The notes under the pieces are model-generated. The model was not told the DNA's origin. It saw nothing but the letters and a program-made list of their open reading frames with translations, and searched no databases. The translations under genes were made by a program, and so were the position numbers. From Nonomuraea terrae (GTDB lineage Bacteria; Actinomycetota; Actinomycetes; Streptosporangiales; Streptosporangiaceae), in the NCBI RefSeq assembly GCF_004348995.1, contig NZ_SMKQ01000040.1, positions 1-51,083 on the forward strand: a stretch of 51,083 nucleotides of DNA, in the 5' to 3' direction. Positions 8,912 to 17,382 of this stretch are shown piece after piece (positions within the stretch are counted from its first letter, which is position 1; each line of letters starts with the position of its first letter).

Positions 8912-9784
8912 TCACAAGTGCTCGCCCAGGAAGTCGGCGGTCGCGTCCACGGCCTCCGTGACGTACGGCTCGCGGTCGTAGAGGTCGATGTGCTGTTTGG
9001 CGTCCACCCAGACGATCTTCTTCGGCTGGTCGAGCCGTCTGAACGCCTCCTCGGCCCCCTCAGGCGAGCAGAACCGGTCGATCACCCCGTGGACGATCAG
9101 CGCCGGCTTCGGCGACAGGAAGTCGGCGCCCATCATGTTGTCCATCGTCAGCAGCTCCCGCACGCTGACCCGGGTCACCTCGTTCTCCCAGAGCGGCGAG
9201 GCGCCCCGATCCGTCCCGTAGTACGCGTACGGCTCGTCCCCCGGCATCGCGGCCTCGCCCTGCTCCGCGACGACCGGCATGTACTCGACCGGCCCGCCGT
9301 GGTCCTGCCGCTCCAGCACCTCCGTGTACGACGCCAGCGCCGCCTGGTAGTCCGTGCCCGACCGCATCGCGTACGGGTTGTTGTACGCCCCAGCGATCCC
9401 CGCGAACGCCTTCACCCGCGGATCGAAGGCGGCGAACTTCAGCGCGTACCCGCCACCGAGGCAGATGCCGACCGCCCCGATCCGCTCGGCGTCGACCTCG
9501 GGCCGCCCGCGCAGGAACGACACCGCGGCCCGCAGGTCGTGCAGCTTGCCCTGCGGATCCTCGTGCCGGCGCGGCTCGCCCTCCGACTCGCCCCAGGAGC
9601 GGTGGTCGAAGGAGAGCGTGACGTAGCCGCGCTCGGCCAGCCGGGCGGCGTACAGACCGGTGACCTGGTCGCGGACGCCGGTGAACGGCCCCGTGAAGAC
9701 CAGCCCCGGCCACGGCCCCACACCCTCGGGCACCCGCAGATCCCCGGCGAGGGTGAGACCGTCGGCGGTGAACTCGATTCTCAT
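8912..9784 (-). CDS. Alpha/beta hydrolase, dienelactone-hydrolase-like
   Basis: A 290-residue alpha/beta hydrolase. The nucleophile elbow reads GICLGGGYA, with Cys rather than Ser, as in dienelactone hydrolases. The acid is probably the Asp in HGVIDRFCSPEG and the base the His in AKQHIDLY. The N-terminal strand region LAGDLRVPEGVGPWPGLVF and the FDHRSWGESEGE stretch are typical of the DLH/X-Pro-peptidase-like branch. The enzyme lacks a signal peptide, so it is cytosolic. It starts 25 bases after the FAD oxidase stop and may be the last gene of the polyamine operon, although its substrate is not evident. ATG at 9784 is preferred over the GTG six bases earlier; no strong Shine-Dalgarno is seen. 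Confidence 0.82.
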   Translation of the reverse strand: MRIEFTADGLTLAGDLRVPEGVGPWPGLVFTGPFTGVRDQVTGLYAARLAERGYVTLSFDHRSWGESEGEPRRHEDPQGKLHDLRAAVSFLRGRPEVDAERIGAVGICLGGGYALKFAAFDPRVKAFAGIAGAYNNPYAMRSGTDYQAALASYTEVLERQDHGGPVEYMPVVAEQGEAAMPGDEPYAYYGTDRGASPLWENEVTRVSVRELLTMDNMMGADFLSPKPALIVHGVIDRFCSPEGAEEAFRRLDQPKKIVWVDAKQHIDLYDREPYVTEAVDATADFLGEHL

Positions 9785-9809
9785 GCCCACCAGTCTGAGC
9801 CCAGCCGAA

Positions 9810-11213
9810 CTACGTGTCGAAGCCCAGCCCCATCCGGTCGAGCGCGCGCAGCCACAGGTTGCGCCTGCCCTGGTGCTGGTCGGCCTGGGCGATCGACCAG
9901 CGGGTGAACTGGATCACCCCGGAGCGCACCGGCTCGGGCGGGAACGGGATCGGCTTCTCCTTCACCATGCGCAGCTCGGTGCGTTCGGTGCGCTCGCCGG
10001 CCAGCAGGTCGAGCATGACGTTCGCGCCGAAGCGGGTGGCGCCGACGCCCATGCCGGTGTAGCCGAGGGCGTAGGCGAGCCGGCCGCCGTGCGCCCGGCC
10101 GTAGAAGGCGCTGAAGCGGCTGCAGGTGTCGATCACGCCGCCCCAGCGGTGGGTGAAACGCACGCCGTCGAGCTGCGGGAAGGTGTCGTAGAAGTGCTCC
10201 GCCAGCCTGACGAACGTCTCGTCGCGCTGGTCGTACTCCGGTTTGACCAGGCCGCCGTTGTAGTAGACGGCGTCGTAGCCGCCCCACAGGATGCGGTTGT
10301 CGTCGGTCAGCCGGTAGTAGTGGAACTGGTTGCCCGAGTCGCCCACGCCCTGCCGGTTGCGCCAGCCCACGGAGGCGAGCCGGTCGGCGGTCAGCGGCTC
10401 GGTCATCAGCGCGTAGTCGTACACGGGGACGACGTAGTGCTTGAGCCGGCGCAGCAGCGGCGGGAAGACCCCGGTGCCCAGCGCCACGCGGCGGGCGGCC
10501 ACCGAGCCGTGCGGCGTCCCCAGCGTGAGCAGCGTGCCGTCGTCGTGCAGCGAGCGGACCGGGCTGCGCTCGTGGACGCGTACGCCGAGGCGCAGGCACG
10601 CCTCCCGCAGCCCCCACGCCAGCCCCGCCGGATCGAGCATGGCGCAGCCGCTGCGCTCCCAGAGCCCGCCGAGGTAGGTCGGCGAGTCGACCTCGGCCCG
10701 CACCTGTTCGCGGTCCAGCGGCAGGTAGTCGAGCCCCAGCTCGGAGATCACGTCGTGGTGCTCGCCCAGCGCGTCCACCTGCCAGGGCTCGGTGGCGACG
10801 TGCAGCTCGCCGGTCCGCTCGAACGAGCAGTCGATCCCGTAGCGCTCCAGCGTGCGCTCGATCTCGTCCAGATTCGCCACGCCCATGCGTTCCAGCCGGT
10901 CGATCTCGTCCGGCCACCGTTCCAGGCCGTTGGCCAGGCCGTGGGTGAGGGTCGCCATGCAGAACCCGCCGTTGCGGCCGGTGGCGGCCCAGCCGATCCT
11001 GCGTCCTTCGAGCAGGACGACGTCCAGCGAGGGGTCGCGTTCCTTGGCCATCAGGGCCGTCCACAGCCCCGAGAACCCGCCCCCGACCACGACCAGGTCG
11101 GCGGCGGTCCGTCCGGTGAGCCGCTCCCGCGGCTCGGGTCTGGCCGGGCTGTCCAGCCAGTACGGCTTGCGCTCCGCGTCAGCCAGCGCCTTCAGCGGAT
11201 CCACAGATCCCAC
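9810..11213 (-). CDS. FAD-dependent amine oxidoreductase (DAO family, PuuB-like)
   Basis: A 467-residue flavoprotein of the D-amino acid oxidase/glycine oxidase superfamily. The dinucleotide-binding motif VVVGGGFSG lies at about 41-49, followed by the acidic LLEGRRIGWAATGRNGGF, a signature shared with gamma-glutamylputrescine oxidases. The end has GYTGMGVGATRFGA, which closes the FAD site. Such enzymes oxidise an amine or N-methyl group, passing electrons to oxygen and yielding an aldehyde. It lies at the end of the polyamine transport operon with an aminobutyraldehyde-type dehydrogenase at the other end, so oxidation of putrescine or a gamma-glutamyl derivative is the best inference. The GTG at 11213 is used; a GTG three codons later is possible. 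Confidence 0.85.
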   Translation of the reverse strand: MGSVDPLKALADAERKPYWLDSPARPEPRERLTGRTAADLVVVGGGFSGLWTALMAKERDPSLDVVLLEGRRIGWAATGRNGGFCMATLTHGLANGLERWPDEIDRLERMGVANLDEIERTLERYGIDCSFERTGELHVATEPWQVDALGEHHDVISELGLDYLPLDREQVRAEVDSPTYLGGLWERSGCAMLDPAGLAWGLREACLRLGVRVHERSPVRSLHDDGTLLTLGTPHGSVAARRVALGTGVFPPLLRRLKHYVVPVYDYALMTEPLTADRLASVGWRNRQGVGDSGNQFHYYRLTDDNRILWGGYDAVYYNGGLVKPEYDQRDETFVRLAEHFYDTFPQLDGVRFTHRWGGVIDTCSRFSAFYGRAHGGRLAYALGYTGMGVGATRFGANVMLDLLAGERTERTELRMVKEKPIPFPPEPVRSGVIQFTRWSIAQADQHQGRRNLWLRALDRMGLGFDT

Positions 11214-11243
11214 TTCCCTACGAGAGTTCGGTGACGAGAATGC

Positions 11244-12032
11244 TCAGGCGCGGCGGCGGGCCGCGACCGCGTTGGCGATCGCGATGAGCACGCCGATGCC
11301 GAAGATCAACGTACCCATGACGTTGACCTGCGGCGGGATGCCCGTCTTGACGGCGCCGACGATCCACAGCGGGAACGTCACGGTTGAGCCGTTGACGAAG
11401 CTCGTCACCACGTAGTCGTCGATCGACAGCGCGAACGACAACATGGCCCCCGCCAGCACACCCGGCAGGATCGACGGCAGCGTCACCTGCCGGAACGTGC
11501 CCCACGCCGACGCGCCGAGGTCCCTGGCGGCCTCCTCCAGCGACGGGTCCAGGCCGACGACCCGCGCCCGCACCGTGACGACCACGAACGACAGCGAGAA
11601 CAGCACGTGGGCGACGATGATCGTGTTCGCGTCGCGCGGCACGTTGCCCGAGACGAACAGCGACAGCAGCGAGGCGCCCATGACCAGCTCGGGCGTGGAG
11701 ATCGCGGCGAAGACCAGAAAATTCGTCGCGCCGCTGCCGCGGAAGCGGTGGCGGCCGAGCGCGAGGCCCAGCATGGTGCCGATGACGACCGTGATCACGG
11801 TGCTGACCAGGGCGATCACCAGCGAGTTGCGCAGCGCCACGGTCAGGTCGGAGACGTCGAAGAGCTCGGCGTACCAGCGCAGGGTGAAGCCCTGCCAGGT
11901 GGTGTTGGACTTGCTCTGCTTGTCGTTGAAGCCGAACAGGATCATCACGGCGATCGGCGACGACAGCCAGGCGATGATGAGCCAGGTGTAGGCGTGCAGC
12001 AGCCGGTCGCCGAGCCGTCCGCGGGTCCTCAT
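11244..12032 (-). CDS. potC: Polyamine ABC transporter permease, PotC-type
   Basis: A 262-residue inner membrane permease with about six transmembrane helices. It carries the EAA loop that docks to the ATPase, seen as EEAARDLGASAWGTFRQVTLP, cut here to its core EEAARDLGAS. The N-terminal helix SPIAVMILFGFN and the conserved D-D-Y in LSIDDYVVTSF are typical of PotC in spermidine/putrescine importers. The ATG overlaps the potB stop by four bases. It should pair with PotB in the membrane and be driven by PotA, with PotD delivering substrate. The family also includes transporters for other cations and small solutes, so polyamine specificity rests on context. Confidence 0.88.
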   Translation of the reverse strand: MRTRGRLGDRLLHAYTWLIIAWLSSPIAVMILFGFNDKQSKSNTTWQGFTLRWYAELFDVSDLTVALRNSLVIALVSTVITVVIGTMLGLALGRHRFRGSGATNFLVFAAISTPELVMGASLLSLFVSGNVPRDANTIIVAHVLFSLSFVVVTVRARVVGLDPSLEEAARDLGASAWGTFRQVTLPSILPGVLAGAMLSFALSIDDYVVTSFVNGSTVTFPLWIVGAVKTGIPPQVNVMGTLIFGIGVLIAIANAVAARRRA

Positions 12033-12886
12033 CGGGCCGCCGCCTCGAGCACGTTCTCCGTACCGAGCGCCTTGGCGTAGACGAAGATGCCGACCAGCAG
12101 GATCGCCATCAGCGTGAACGACAGCGCCGAGGCGGTCGGATAGTCGAGGTTCGTCAGGTACTCGGTCTGGATGATGTTGCCGATCATCGTGTTCGACGTG
12201 CCCCCGAGGATCTGCGCGTTGACCGGGTCGGCCGTGGCCGGCACGAACGTCATCAGCACCCCGGCGAACACCCCCGGCAGCGACAGGGGCAGCACCACCC
12301 GCCGGAAAGCCGCCGCCCGGGTCGCGTACAGGTCCTGCGCCGCCTCCACCACCCGCGGGTCCACCCGCTCCAGCGCCACGTAGATCGGCAGGATCATGAA
12401 CGGCAGGAAGTTGTACGTCAGCCCGCCCACCACCGCGAACGTCGTGGCGAGCACGTGGAAGCCCTCGGGCAGCAGCCCCCAGTCCTTCAGCGTGCCGAAC
12501 AGGATGCCGTTGTCGGCCAGCAGGAAGTTCCACGAGATCGTCCGCAGCACGAACGACACGAAGAACGGCAGCAGCAGCAGGAACAGGTACATCGACTTGC
12601 GCCGGCCGCCCCTGAAGGCGATCCAGTACGCGACCGGGTAGCCGATCAGCAGCATGGCCACGGTGGCGAGCCCGCCGTACAGCAGGGAGCGCAGCAGCTG
12701 GGTGCTGTACGTGCTCAGCGCGTCGCCGTAGTTGGAGAAGCTGAACGTCATGGCGAAGCCGTCGATCGCGTTCCCGGTCTGCAGCGACACCGACGCCATC
12801 GCGGCCATGGGCACGACCAGGAAGATCGCCAGCCACATCCAGCCCGGCAGCGCGAGCAGGTAGGGGGTCAGCCGCCTCATCGTCAC
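12029..12886 (-). CDS. potB: Polyamine ABC transporter permease, PotB-type
   Basis: A 285-residue permease, six helices, with the EAA loop VEAAQDLYATRAAAFRRVVL and the segment FFVSFVLRTISWNFLL, where the R-T-x-x-W pattern is typical of PotB. A GTG at 12886 gives a GTGA overlap with the potD stop and is chosen by analogy with the coupled junctions around it; an ATG two codons later at 12880 would also serve. No strong ribosome site is visible, which fits translational coupling. It forms the heterodimeric channel with the next gene product. Confidence 0.87.
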   Translation of the reverse strand: MTMRRLTPYLLALPGWMWLAIFLVVPMAAMASVSLQTGNAIDGFAMTFSFSNYGDALSTYSTQLLRSLLYGGLATVAMLLIGYPVAYWIAFRGGRRKSMYLFLLLLPFFVSFVLRTISWNFLLADNGILFGTLKDWGLLPEGFHVLATTFAVVGGLTYNFLPFMILPIYVALERVDPRVVEAAQDLYATRAAAFRRVVLPLSLPGVFAGVLMTFVPATADPVNAQILGGTSNTMIGNIIQTEYLTNLDYPTASALSFTLMAILLVGIFVYAKALGTENVLEAAAR

Positions 12887-14097
12887 GCCTGGGTGATCGA
12901 CTGGAAGATCGGGTTGAACACCTGCTCCTGCTGGGTGGTGAGCGGGGTGTAGCTGCGCAGCTTGGCGTAGTCGGCGTCGCTGGGGAACATGAGCGGGCTG
13001 TTCACCATGTCGTCGAGGGTCTGCTTCTCCTCGCCCTTGGCCTGCTCCGCCTTCTCCCGCAGCAGGTCCTGCACGGCGGGGACCGGGGTGACGTACTGGA
13101 TGAACTCGTCCAGCTCGGCGGCGATGGCCGGCTGGTAGAGGTAGTCCATCAGCATGAGCGCGTCGAGCGGGTTGGCGGCGCCCTTGGGGATGAGCATGTT
13201 GTCGGTCCAGATCGTGCCGCCCTCGGCCGGGACCACGAACTTGACGGGCTCGCCGGCGAGCTGCCGCTGGAACACGTCGCCGGACCACGCCATGCTCAGC
13301 CAGATGTCGCCCTTCGACACGGCGTCGATATACGACTGATCATAATATTTCCGCACAATTCCGGCATCGCGTTGCGCCTTCAGCTTCTCCCCGGCCTTCT
13401 GCCAGTCCGCCTCACTCGACTTCTCCGGGTCGATACCGAGAGCGATCATGCCGAAATTGGCGATCTCCTGAGCGTCGGCCATCATGCCGACCCGCCCTTT
13501 GTACTTCTGATCGAACAACGCCTCGATACTGGTGATGTCGTCTTTGACGTAATCGGTGTTGTACGCGATCCCGGTCACCCCGGAGGTGTAGGGCACCGTG
13601 TACTTGTTTCCGGGGTCGTAGGCCCGTTCCTTGTACTTCTGCCCGGCGTTGGCCTGGAAGTTCGGCAGCTTGGAGTGGTCGAGCGCCACCGCGTAGCCGA
13701 GGTCGATCATGTGCTGGAGCTGGATGCCGTTCGTCATGACGACGATGTCGTAGCCCAGTGACTGCCCGGCGCGCAGCACGGGGTCGGCCTTGCCGAAGAA
13801 CTCCGCGTTCTCCTGGATGACCTCCTTGTACTCGTACGCGATGCCGGTGTCGGCCTTGAACTTCTCCAGCGGCCCCTTGTCCTCGGGCATGTACTCGGGC
13901 CAGTTGGCGAAGACGACCTTGCCGTTCTTCTTCTGCTTGGCCCAGAAGTCGGCCACGGCGTCGGCCTTCGGCGGCGCCGCCTTCTGCCCCTGCACGCCGC
14001 AGGCGGCCAGGGCGAGCCCGGCGGCGGAGGCGCCGGCGAGCCTGAAGACGTCACGACGGGTGCGGGGCTGCGTCATTCCACGCATGAAGGGGTTCAT
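12883..14097 (-). CDS. potD: Polyamine-binding lipoprotein, PotD-type
   Basis: A 404-residue extracellular solute-binding protein. The N-terminus combines a twin-arginine motif (TRRDVFRLAG) with a lipobox (LALAACG), so it is probably exported folded by Tat and lipid-anchored. The mature part has VVFANWPEYMPED and later LSMAWSGD, which match spermidine/putrescine-binding proteins. It is cotranscribed with the ATPase nine bases upstream and overlaps potB. A local patch around 13325-13360 uses A/T-ending codons (Tyr, Asp and Lys codons TAT, GAT, AAA), unlike the rest of the gene. ATG at 14097 follows a GAGAG; a second ATG at residue 8 would keep the signal intact. Confidence 0.88.
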   Translation of the reverse strand: MNPFMRGMTQPRTRRDVFRLAGASAAGLALAACGVQGQKAAPPKADAVADFWAKQKKNGKVVFANWPEYMPEDKGPLEKFKADTGIAYEYKEVIQENAEFFGKADPVLRAGQSLGYDIVVMTNGIQLQHMIDLGYAVALDHSKLPNFQANAGQKYKERAYDPGNKYTVPYTSGVTGIAYNTDYVKDDITSIEALFDQKYKGRVGMMADAQEIANFGMIALGIDPEKSSEADWQKAGEKLKAQRDAGIVRKYYDQSYIDAVSKGDIWLSMAWSGDVFQRQLAGEPVKFVVPAEGGTIWTDNMLIPKGAANPLDALMLMDYLYQPAIAAELDEFIQYVTPVPAVQDLLREKAEQAKGEEKQTLDDMVNSPLMFPSDADYAKLRSYTPLTTQQEQVFNPIFQSITQA

Positions 14098-14106
14098 GGA
14101 GTGCTC

Positions 14107-15183
14107 TCAACTTCCAATCACGTACGAATGCTGCGCCTGCCAGGAAAGCCAGACGGAGTCGCCCCGCTCCGCCGTGGCCGTCGCGTCGTGCGCGTTCTGC
14201 TCGAACACCGTGATGACCGTCCCGTCGGCCCCGTCGGCGAGATTCACGGCGTAGCTGTTGTAGGTGCCCAGGTAGACGACCTCGGCCACGGTGCCGCGCA
14301 CGCCGCTCAGCTCCGGAGCGGGCTCCTCCGTGCCGATGGTGATCTTCTCCGGCCGTACGGTGACCGTCACGTCGCCGTCGTGGCCCGGCACGAGCACCCG
14401 GCCGCCACCGACCTTCAGGACGCCGCCGGCCGCGGCGCCCGTGAGCAGGTTGGAGGTGCCGATGAACCCGGCCACGAACGCCGTGGCGGGGCGCTCGTAG
14501 ATCTCACGCGGGTCGGCCAGCTGCTCGACCAGCCCGTCGTTCATGACGGCGATCCGGTCGCTCATGGTCAGCGCCTCGCCCTGGTCGTGCGTGACGTACA
14601 CGAACGTGATGCCGACCTCGCGCTGGATGCGCTTGAGCTCGATCTGCATGGCCTGGCGCAGCTTCAGGTCGAGCGCGCCGAGCGGCTCGTCCAGCAGCAG
14701 CGCGCGCGGCCGGTTGACCAGGGCCCTGGCCAGCGCCACGCGCTGCTGCTGGCCGCCCGACATCTCGCGCGGCCGGCGCCTCTCCCTGCCGGTGAGATCG
14801 ACGATCTCCAGCATCTCGCCGACCCGCCGCCTGATCTCGTCGGCCGGGGTCCTCTTCTGCTTGAGCCCGAAGGCCACGTTGTCCCAGACGCTCATGTGCG
14901 GGAAGAGCGCGTAGGACTGGAAGACCATGTTGACGTCACGTCTGTTCGGCGGGACGTTCGTGACGTCCTGGCCGTGCAGCTTGACCAGCCCCTTCGTGGG
15001 CTGCTCGAAGCCGGCGACCATGCGCATCGTCGTGGTCTTGCCGCAACCGGACGGGCCGAGGAGGGAGAAGAACTCCCCCTCGGCGATGTCCAGCGTCACA
15101 CCCTTGACCGCCTGGACGACCTCGCCATGCGAGAGATACTCCTTGACGACGTCCTCAAGCTCAATCGCACTCAGCCCGGTCAT
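14107..15183 (-). CDS. potA: Polyamine ABC transporter ATPase, PotA-type
   Basis: A 358-residue ABC ATPase with a C-terminal TOBE domain. Walker A is GPSGCGKTT (43-51), the signature is MSGGQQQRVALARAL, Walker B is ALLLDEPLGALD, and the switch His lies in YVTHDQGEAL. The last 120 residues (from about 240) carry the TOBE fold, with VTVRPEKITI typical of the PotA/CysA/UgpC group. It powers uptake of the PotD ligand through PotBC. It starts 17 bases after the dehydrogenase stop, so the dehydrogenase, ATPase, binding protein, two permeases and oxidase form one operon. Confidence 0.92.
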   Translation of the reverse strand: MTGLSAIELEDVVKEYLSHGEVVQAVKGVTLDIAEGEFFSLLGPSGCGKTTTMRMVAGFEQPTKGLVKLHGQDVTNVPPNRRDVNMVFQSYALFPHMSVWDNVAFGLKQKRTPADEIRRRVGEMLEIVDLTGRERRRPREMSGGQQQRVALARALVNRPRALLLDEPLGALDLKLRQAMQIELKRIQREVGITFVYVTHDQGEALTMSDRIAVMNDGLVEQLADPREIYERPATAFVAGFIGTSNLLTGAAAGGVLKVGGGRVLVPGHDGDVTVTVRPEKITIGTEEPAPELSGVRGTVAEVVYLGTYNSYAVNLADGADGTVITVFEQNAHDATATAERGDSVWLSWQAQHSYVIGS

Positions 15184-15200
15184 TCCAGGATTCGTCCTTG

Positions 15201-16634
15201 CTATTCGCCGATGTAGTGCATGACGTGCTTGACCCTGGTGTAGTCATGCAGACCGAACACCGACAGGTCCTTGCCGTACCCGGAGTGCTTGAAGCCGCCG
15301 TGCGGCATCTCCGAGACGAACGGGATGTGCGTGTTGACCCAGACCACCCCGAAGTCGAGCCGGTTCGACACGCGCATGGCGCGGCCGTGGTCGGAGGTCC
15401 ACACCGAGCCGGCCAGGCCGTAGCGCACGTCGTTGGCCTTGGCGATCGCGTCGGCCTCGTCGGTGAACGTCTGGACGGTGATCACGGGGCCGAAGACCTC
15501 GTTCTGCACCATCTCGTCGTCCTGGCGCAGCCCGTCGACGACGGTCGGGGCGAAGAAGTAGCCCTTGTCGCCGACGCGGTGACCGCCGGTGAGCACCTTG
15601 GCGTGCGCGGGCGCCCGCTCGATGAAGCCCTGGACGCGGGCCAGCTGGTTCTCGTTGTTGAGCGGGCCGTAGAGGGCGTCCTCGTTGTCCAGGCCGCCGG
15701 TGACGGTGCCCGCGGCGGCCTCGGTGAGGGCGGCCACGAACGCGTCGTGCGCGCTCTCCTGGACCAGCACCCGGCAGGCGGCCGTGCAGTCCTGGCCGGC
15801 GTTGTAGAGACCGGCGACGGCGATGTCGGCGGCGGCCCTGCGCAGGTCCTTCACGTCGTCGAACACCACGACCGGCGCCTTGCCGCCGAGCTCCAGGTGC
15901 ACCCGCTTGAGGTCGTCGGCGGCGCTCCTGGCCACCGACATGCCCGCGCCGACCGAGCCGGTGATGGCCACCATCGCGGCCGTCGGGTGGCTCACGACCA
16001 GGGCGCCGGTCTCGCGGTCGCCGGTGACGACGTTGAAGACGCCCGCGGGCAGCACCTCGCCGAGGATCTCGGCCATCTTGAGGGTGGAGACCGGGGTGGT
16101 GTCGGAGGGCTTGAGCACGATCGTGTTGCCGGCCGCGAGCGCCGGGGCGATCTTCCAGACCGCCATCATCATCGGGTAGTTCCACGGCGTGACCTGGCCC
16201 ACGACGCCGATCGGCTCGTGCCGGATGACGCTGGTGTGGTCGGCCATGAACTCGCCGGCCGTCGGGCCCTCCAGCGTGCGCGCGGCGCCGGCGAAGAACC
16301 GGAAGTGGTCGGCGGCGATCGGGGTCTCGTCCTCGGCCATGCGGGCGCGGGGCTTGCCGGTGTTGAGGCACTCGGCCTCGTTGATCTCGTCGGCCCGCGC
16401 GTCGATCGCGTCGGCGACCTTGAGCAGCAGGTTGGCCCGCTCACCAGGAGTGGTCCGGCCCCACGACTCGAACGCGGCGGCCGCGGCGGCGAAGGCGGCG
16501 TCGACGTCCTCGGGGCCCGAGACGGGAGCCTGGATGTACGGCTCGCCCGTGCACGGATCGACGATGTCAGAGAATTTCCCGCTCTTCGCGTCAACGAACT
16601 CGCCGTTGATGTAGTTCTGCAGACGGGTGGTCAT
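15201..16634 (-). CDS. Gamma-aminobutyraldehyde-type dehydrogenase
   Basis: A 477-residue NAD(P)-dependent aldehyde dehydrogenase. Catalytic Cys283 lies in NAGQDCTAACR and general base Glu248 in LELGGKAP; the 35-residue spacing is normal. FGPVITVQTF and the C-terminal YGKDLSVFGLHDYT are close to gamma-aminobutyraldehyde dehydrogenases (PatD/YdcW/PuuC group), which convert 4-aminobutanal to GABA. It is the first gene of the polyamine operon. The ATG at 16634 is fixed by AAAGGAGG four bases upstream, and earlier in-frame starts lack such a site. The divergent Lrp regulator probably controls it. Betaine-aldehyde dehydrogenase activity cannot be excluded from sequence alone. Confidence 0.88.
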   Translation of the reverse strand: MTTRLQNYINGEFVDAKSGKFSDIVDPCTGEPYIQAPVSGPEDVDAAFAAAAAAFESWGRTTPGERANLLLKVADAIDARADEINEAECLNTGKPRARMAEDETPIAADHFRFFAGAARTLEGPTAGEFMADHTSVIRHEPIGVVGQVTPWNYPMMMAVWKIAPALAAGNTIVLKPSDTTPVSTLKMAEILGEVLPAGVFNVVTGDRETGALVVSHPTAAMVAITGSVGAGMSVARSAADDLKRVHLELGGKAPVVVFDDVKDLRRAAADIAVAGLYNAGQDCTAACRVLVQESAHDAFVAALTEAAAGTVTGGLDNEDALYGPLNNENQLARVQGFIERAPAHAKVLTGGHRVGDKGYFFAPTVVDGLRQDDEMVQNEVFGPVITVQTFTDEADAIAKANDVRYGLAGSVWTSDHGRAMRVSNRLDFGVVWVNTHIPFVSEMPHGGFKHSGYGKDLSVFGLHDYTRVKHVMHYIGE

Positions 16635-16890
16635 TCGCCCTCCTTTGTCGGTCGTATGACCATGGTGCGATGTCCAGGGATGACCTCGGCGAGCTCGATC
16701 ACTCGCGAGGCGGGCCGAGATGCCGCGACTCTTACAGAGCGAATGCATCTCGACAAGGGATTTCGTGGTGAAGATATCAAATTGCTACGAATTCGCTTGA
16801 CAGTACGCCAAGAACTGACAACATGTCGCACCAGGACGGCAACCTCACCGGTACGCCGCCGTAACGCCGGACGGTCAGGGAAGGACCGGG
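16635..16890. promoter_or_regulatory. Divergent promoter region, polyamine operon / Lrp regulator
   Basis: This 256-base gap has no coding signal. It contains an AT-rich core (about 16759-16800), unusual here, as expected for Lrp/AsnC binding. A TTGACA at 16797-16802 could be the -35 of the plus-strand regulator, although no good -10 follows. On the minus strand TTGTCG and TAAGAG, 16 bases apart, are a possible promoter for the dehydrogenase operon. Element assignments are tentative. Confidence 0.45.
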
Positions 16891-17382
16891 ATGACGACGC
16901 CGCCCCGTGTACGACGCAACGGCCCAGCCTCCGGTCCGGTGGTTCTCGACGACCTGTCCAAGCAGATCATCGAACAGCTCCAGATCGACGGGCGCATGCC
17001 GTACGCGGCGATCGGGAAGGCCGTCGGGCTGTCGGAGGCCGCGGTGCGCCAGCGGGTGCAGCGGCTGCAGGACGCCGGCGTCATGCAGATCGTCGCCGTC
17101 ACCGACCCCCTCACGCTCGGCTTCCCGCGCCAGGCCATGATCGGCGTCAACTGCGAGGGCGACCTGGAGGCGGTGGCCGACGAGCTGGCGGCCATCGAGG
17201 AGATCGACTACGTGGTGCTCACGGCGGGCTCCTTCGACGTGATCGTGGAAGTGGTCTGCGAGGGCGACACCCACCTGCTGGAGATCCTCAGCAAGATCCG
17301 CGCCATTCCGTCCGTACGGGCCACGGAGTCGTTCGTGTACCTGAAGCTGCGCAAGCAGACGTACTCCTGGGGCACCCGCTAG
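16891..17382 (+). CDS. Lrp/AsnC-family transcriptional regulator
   Basis: A 163-residue regulator. Residues about 20-75 form the helix-turn-helix (IIEQLQIDGRMPYAAIGKAV, then SEAAVRQRVQRL); the rest is the RAM ligand-binding and oligomerisation domain, with VLTAGSFDVIVEVVCEG. Lrp-type proteins form dimers to octamers, bend DNA and usually respond to an amino acid or related amine. It is divergent from the putrescine operon, and in actinomycetes such regulators beside aminobutyraldehyde dehydrogenase and Pot genes plausibly sense a polyamine-derived metabolite. GGAAGG precedes the ATG by 6 bases. The stop overlaps the convergent cyclase gene by 4 bases. Confidence 0.9.
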   Translation: MTTPPRVRRNGPASGPVVLDDLSKQIIEQLQIDGRMPYAAIGKAVGLSEAAVRQRVQRLQDAGVMQIVAVTDPLTLGFPRQAMIGVNCEGDLEAVADELAAIEEIDYVVLTAGSFDVIVEVVCEGDTHLLEILSKIRAIPSVRATESFVYLKLRKQTYSWGTR

